Shown piece after piece: positions 19,333 to 22,659 of a stretch of 22,659 nucleotides of DNA (position 1 is its first letter; every line of letters starts with the position of its first letter). The notes beneath the pieces are model-generated. The model did not search any database. It was not told the origin of the DNA and saw only the letters and a program-made list of their open reading frames with translations. A program made the translations under genes and the position numbers. Location of the stretch: assembly GCA_036897625.1 (NCBI GenBank), contig JAYMTA010000975.1, positions 1 to 22,659 on the forward strand, written 5' to 3'. The DNA is from Pelargonium cotyledonis (Eukaryota > Streptophyta > Magnoliopsida > Geraniales > Geraniaceae).

Positions 19333-22124
19333 CTAGTTAAAGAGCTCTGGATTGAGCCAGTCCCTGCAAATATAAAGAGAAGAAGAAAATGAAGGTTGTA
19401 GTTTCCATCAAATAGAATTACCGGCAATGGAAACATAAATTAAAAACATGTGCTGATATATGCAACTTACTTGCTAATGTCATCAAGATGATCATCAAAA
19501 TCTACAACAAGTTGTGATTTCTCTGATGAAATATAATCCAGTAGGACTACATTTGCTGACGGTTCCTTGGTGGTTAAGCGACTGCTTCCATCGGATCCAG
19601 CCTGCTTCCAGTTCTTGGATGCGTCCCTCGTGTACAGCTGCTCCACCAGGAAAAATAAAATGAATGAAACTTCGATTGAGTGAGATATAGAGACCAATGA
19701 TCAAGACACGAGAAATACATCATTAAGACTGATCTACTAAATGCCTTGGATGTAACATAAAGACCCGTTGCAATACATGACTGCACGTTACTAGGTGCCA
19801 GTTTCCATAATTCTGGATTGAGAAACCAAATTGTATTAAGTTTGTGAACAAACCTACTGGCTACTACATATTCTTTTCTAGAGAGTGGTGAAAAAAATAG
19901 AACAAGGGGTGGAGCTCAGAAAATGGTCTAAATCAAGATTAAAAGATGTATTATTGCCACAAGCAGAGTCAGGTGTATGGTTCCTAGAGATTGTCTATGC
20001 AGCTCTTCAACAAGGGAAAACAATCCTCAGACAAAAAGATTTATTAAGTATTCAGTTAATAGGTTTTACCCTTCCCTTGTGTCATTCTCTATGATCTTCA
20101 CAAACAATTATGCATTCCCCTTGGAGATTAATAACCTTAGTTAGATATCTTACATTTGTAATTTGTAAACATCTCGTACCCAGCTCCAAGAGAGGGGTCA
20201 TTCAAAAGCCAATCTCATACATGTAACTATAAGAAAATCACGCAATAAACTGTCTTTATGATTATTAGAAAATATTCTACTATTGTGTTTTGATTTCAAA
20301 ATTGTAGCACCCATCGAACAAAACCAATGAAACACTTTTATTTGATAAAATAAGTCTTTTCTCAGTCAAGCTCCTGGTTCATATTTTACGAAATTTTTAC
20401 TTCAAGTTTCTAGCACCATACACTATAAGAAAACTTGCTCGTTTTGGGACACTTCACCGGCAGAAAACAACAAAACGAGTGCAATGTGATCCCAACCAAA
20501 CTAGATTTTCACAGAGGAACATTGAAATTCTATATGTAAGTTCCCTTACAAGTTTAATAAAGACGCCTCAAAATTGTTTCATGACACCGTCCTTCATTCA
20601 GCAAACACCTCTCTTCTTCATCTAAAAGGGAAACAACTACAAATTTGCGCAGAGCAGCAGACTACAAACAAAAATATCTTGAGATGCCCTAGAGTAAACT
20701 TACAGACATACACATTTCTGACAACTATATCCCATCACTTCCAAAAAAGAAAAAAAAAACTTTTCTATTAGCTAGTTCTTGAACACTCTACTACCGCCCA
20801 ACTTCTCCAGTAAGACAATGTTAATGACATACGAAACATCTAACAGTTCGTATGATACGAATGCACACATAGCACATCCTTATTCTTATTCCATGATACA
20901 AATTCATGTGCTATGCAACATCATGACTTAAAGTTTCCACTTTCCACAAATGTTCCTCAACCACATTGAACCAACTAGAAGTCATATTCAATGTTCGGAA
21001 CCATTGAGTAGAAACCATTAAAAAACAGACAATAAAGCATGCCAAAGAATGAGAGAAAATAAATGGTTCAATCTAGAGTGAAAATTAGACTCATTAATGT
21101 AAACCAATTAAAAGATGTGTATTTGAAAATAATAGTCACCCTTTTCATGAAGAAATAATGCGTAATCAAGAAGCTAATAAAAATGTTCATACACCAAACT
21201 TAAGAACAATAAAACTGACTCATCATTTGAAACAACATTGCCATAACCAGAGATCTGTAACAGAAGTTTGCTCCAAAATGTCCCATAACAGTAACACTGA
21301 CCTGCATCACCGGGCTACGGTCTTTCCCTTTGCCTAAGGCGTCAAGCTTCTTGTTGTCCAGCTGCCATGTAACCAACAAAATGAGAAAGGAGAACCCAAC
21401 ATAACCATCAATTCAATTTCAGATTTCCAAACAAGAATACTTACCAAAAGAATAGGTGCTTGGGGAAAGTACCGGCATATGTGGTCTCCAATATTCTTAG
21501 CTACATTACCAAGCTCAGTATCATCAAATCTCTCATTTGCATGAAAATATCCCATGATACTCAATCCTTTGGTGGCATAGAATTCCTCTATCTGACACAC
21601 GAGCAGAGTATGATACAACTTAAGATCCCAAAATATTTCAAACAAAAAAAAAAGCAGCAACCAGAACAAAAACATGAAATCAACAAACAGAAAAACAAGA
21701 AATAGGTTGAGTACTAGGCAAACAAAATAACCTCCAGCCCCAATAGGAACTAAACATCGGATAAATTGTTCATTTGACCAGAATCTAAATTAACTAAAAA
21801 CAACAAAATTTTCTCAGGAAACGAATTTCCGCTGAACCAATCAGGATTTGCAGTATATTCGTTTCAGGCACACAATTATGTTCCCTCCGGAAAAAACGAA
21901 TCAAGAGCTATACGTACGAGAATGAGAGCGATCTCGAGGGGTGGGAGGGTTCCGATCTGGGAGTGGAAGAGAGGGACGGAGTCGATAATCTCGACGGAGT
22001 TGTTTCCGGAGGAGAGGCGGCCGACGAGAAGGCCGTTGACGGCGGAGGTATTGTGGTTCAGAGCATGAAGTACCAGCTTGATGTAGGCGTTCTGAGAGAT
22101 CTCGTATTGTATGTCGGCTCCCAT
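19333..22124 (-). CDS. EMC8/9: ER membrane protein complex subunit 8/9 (EMC8/9, UPF0172; EMB2731-like)
   Basis: Five exons (minus: 22124-21918, 21591-21445, 21361-21302, 19637-19471, 19363-19333) join in phase through GT-AG introns to give 203 residues, close to the Arabidopsis protein (about 208). It reads MGADIQYEISQNAYIKLVLH, then NGLLVGR, DSVPLFHS, LPPLEIAL, GYFHANERFDD, DHICRYFPQAPILL, NKKLDALGKGKDRSPV, KEPSANVVLLDYISSEK and DWLNPELFN at the end. This is an MPN-like fold lacking the HxH...D metal site of JAMM proteases, so it is structural rather than catalytic. EMC8/9 is the cytosolic subunit of the complex that inserts tail-anchored and multipass proteins into the ER membrane. No signal peptide or membrane span is seen, as expected. 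The third intron is long (1,664 bp). The ATG at 22124 matches the start of homologues. Confidence 0.96.
19638..21301 (-). other. Long third intron of EMC8/9
   Basis: A 1,664-bp AT-rich intron far longer than the others in this gene. It contains a CACTA-like terminus near 20421 and a similar ACTATAAGAAAATC stretch near 20226. The 69-codon frame at 19885-20094 has no recognisable domain. The length probably reflects transposon-derived sequence. Confidence 0.7.
20421..20505 (+). mobile_element. CACTA (En/Spm)-like terminus, solo or degraded
   Basis: CACTATAAGAAAAC at 20421-20434 is very like the terminal inverted repeat of plant CACTA transposons. A short inverted pair follows at once: CTCGTTTTG (about 20439-20447) and CAAAACGAG (about 20472-20480), suggestive of subterminal repeats. 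I found no opposite end (CTTATAGTG type) and no transposase within the window, so this is at best a fragment. Chance similarity is possible. Confidence 0.35.
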
Positions 22125-22278
22125 GACTGTGAGAGGTTTTGGTTTCAACTAAGAAAAGTGGAGTGGTTGATGATGGAGACCAAATCGAGACTGTTACAGG
22201 CTTTATATGAGGAAGAGCGTGAAGCATAAGGTGAAGGAGACGACGGAGAAACCATGTTTTTACAGGAAAAGGGACTCA

Positions 22279-22286
22279 TGACGTCA
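22279..22286. promoter_or_regulatory. TGACGTCA palindrome in the EMC8/9 promoter
   Basis: A perfect 8-bp bZIP recognition palindrome lies 155 bp upstream of the EMC8/9 start codon, between the presumed leader and the MITE. Plant bZIP factors, including ER-stress bZIPs and TGA factors, bind ACGT cores of this kind. An ER-stress link is attractive for an ER complex subunit but is inference. Confidence 0.5.
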
Positions 22287-22290
22287 TTTA

Positions 22291-22526
22291 GAGCTTGTTT
22301 GGTAAACACTACTCTTTTTTTTTTTTTTTTAAGAACACATTTTCCTTTTATTAATTCATAGGGGTAATTACAAATAAACCCTGCGTACAAGTGACTTAAA
22401 ACACCTAGCACATATGTACTTTAGATCGTTACATTTAGACTATGTAAACTTTAAAAAATTTGTCACCGTTAATTTAAGGTTAAAAGACTAGTATACCCTC
22501 CCAACTTTACATAGCCAAACAGGCCC
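22291..22526. mobile_element. Tourist-like MITE (PIF/Harbinger family), 236 bp
   Basis: The left end GAGCTTGTTTGG and the reverse complement of the right end, GGGCCTGTTTGG, match at 10 of 12 positions. TTA occurs immediately outside each end (22288-22290 and 22527-22529), the target duplication expected for PIF/Harbinger elements. The GGGCCTGTTTGG-type end, small size, AT-rich body and lack of coding capacity all fit. It begins 167 bp upstream of the EMC8/9 start codon. Confidence 0.65.
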
Positions 22527-22592
22527 TTAAGCTATTTTGAATTAAAAAAAAATCTAAAAACTATACTAAACAGTAATCCCTAAGCTAAAAAC

Positions 22593-22659
22593 GCTCTCTC
22601 TCTCTGTCTTCAACAACGTCGGCAACAGAGGCGAGCGGCGCGGCGGAGGGCCTCCATCG
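22593..22659. other. CT microsatellite passing into GC-rich sequence at the window edge
   Basis: A short CT repeat (22593-22605) is followed by GC-rich sequence (AGGCGAGCGGCGCGGCGGAG), in sharp contrast with the AT-rich DNA before it. CT-rich leaders followed by GC-rich codons are typical of plant gene starts, so another gene, probably plus strand, may begin here. A minus-strand ATG at 22657 opens only about 15 codons. Too little is in view to decide. Confidence 0.35.

Noticed and set aside
19885..20094. 69-residue plus-strand ORF in the EMC8/9 intron
   Set aside because: Short, with no recognisable domain and no homology I can recall. Random open frames of this length are expected in such sequence.
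1..22659. CRISPR arrays, bacterial operons, prophage or organellar insertion
   Set aside because: No spaced direct repeats, ribosome-binding sites, integrases or chloroplast/mitochondrial genes were seen. All genes are intron-bearing plant nuclear genes.

Overview
This is a stretch of plant nuclear DNA, almost certainly from a eudicot. It has AT-rich intergenic sequence, many short GT-AG introns, plant protein families, and a ribosome-biogenesis promoter with a telo-box and site II elements. Nothing looks bacterial or organellar. The species cannot be named from the sequence. The translations below were made by splicing exons by eye, and every junction was checked for reading phase.

Left to right: (1) 1-1570 is mostly AT-rich intergenic sequence with simple repeats, one promoter-like stretch and two weak ORFs. 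(2) About 1575-2700 is a roughly 1.1-kb element flanked by inverted repeats of about 240 bp. Between the arms is a broken, minus-strand fragment of a BBX20/21-type B-box zinc-finger gene, the layout expected of a Pack-MULE-like gene-capturing transposon. (3) 2938-7837 (minus) is a complete 17-coding-exon NOP2/OLI2-type 25S rRNA cytosine-C5 methyltransferase. A tRNA-derived SINE-like insertion sits in one intron. A non-coding leader exon and a promoter with three TGGGCY motifs, a telo-box and a 70-bp tandem duplication lie at 8506-8750. (4) 8760-10850 is a gap of about 2 kb. (5) 10851-13855 and 15628-18758 (both plus) are two tandem oligopeptide transporter genes (OPT1/OPT5 clade, 748 and 755 aa) with identical seven-exon architecture. 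(6) 19333-22124 (minus) is a complete five-exon ER membrane protein complex subunit 8/9 gene (203 aa), convergent with the second OPT gene. A CACTA-like terminus lies in its long third intron. A TGACGTCA palindrome and a 236-bp Tourist-like MITE with TTA target duplications sit directly upstream. (7) The right edge turns GC-rich and probably enters another gene.

From memory, the order NOP2 - OPT - EMC8/9 matches Arabidopsis AT5G55920 (OLI2) - AT5G55930 (OPT1) - AT5G55940 (EMB2731), with a partial sister copy at AT4G26590/AT4G26600. The window therefore looks like a conserved syntenic block with a local OPT duplication and several later transposon insertions. The genes serve different processes (rRNA modification, peptide transport, membrane-protein insertion), and nothing suggests a shared pathway. 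I found no clearly novel system. The most unusual locus is the inverted-repeat element carrying the B-box fragment.
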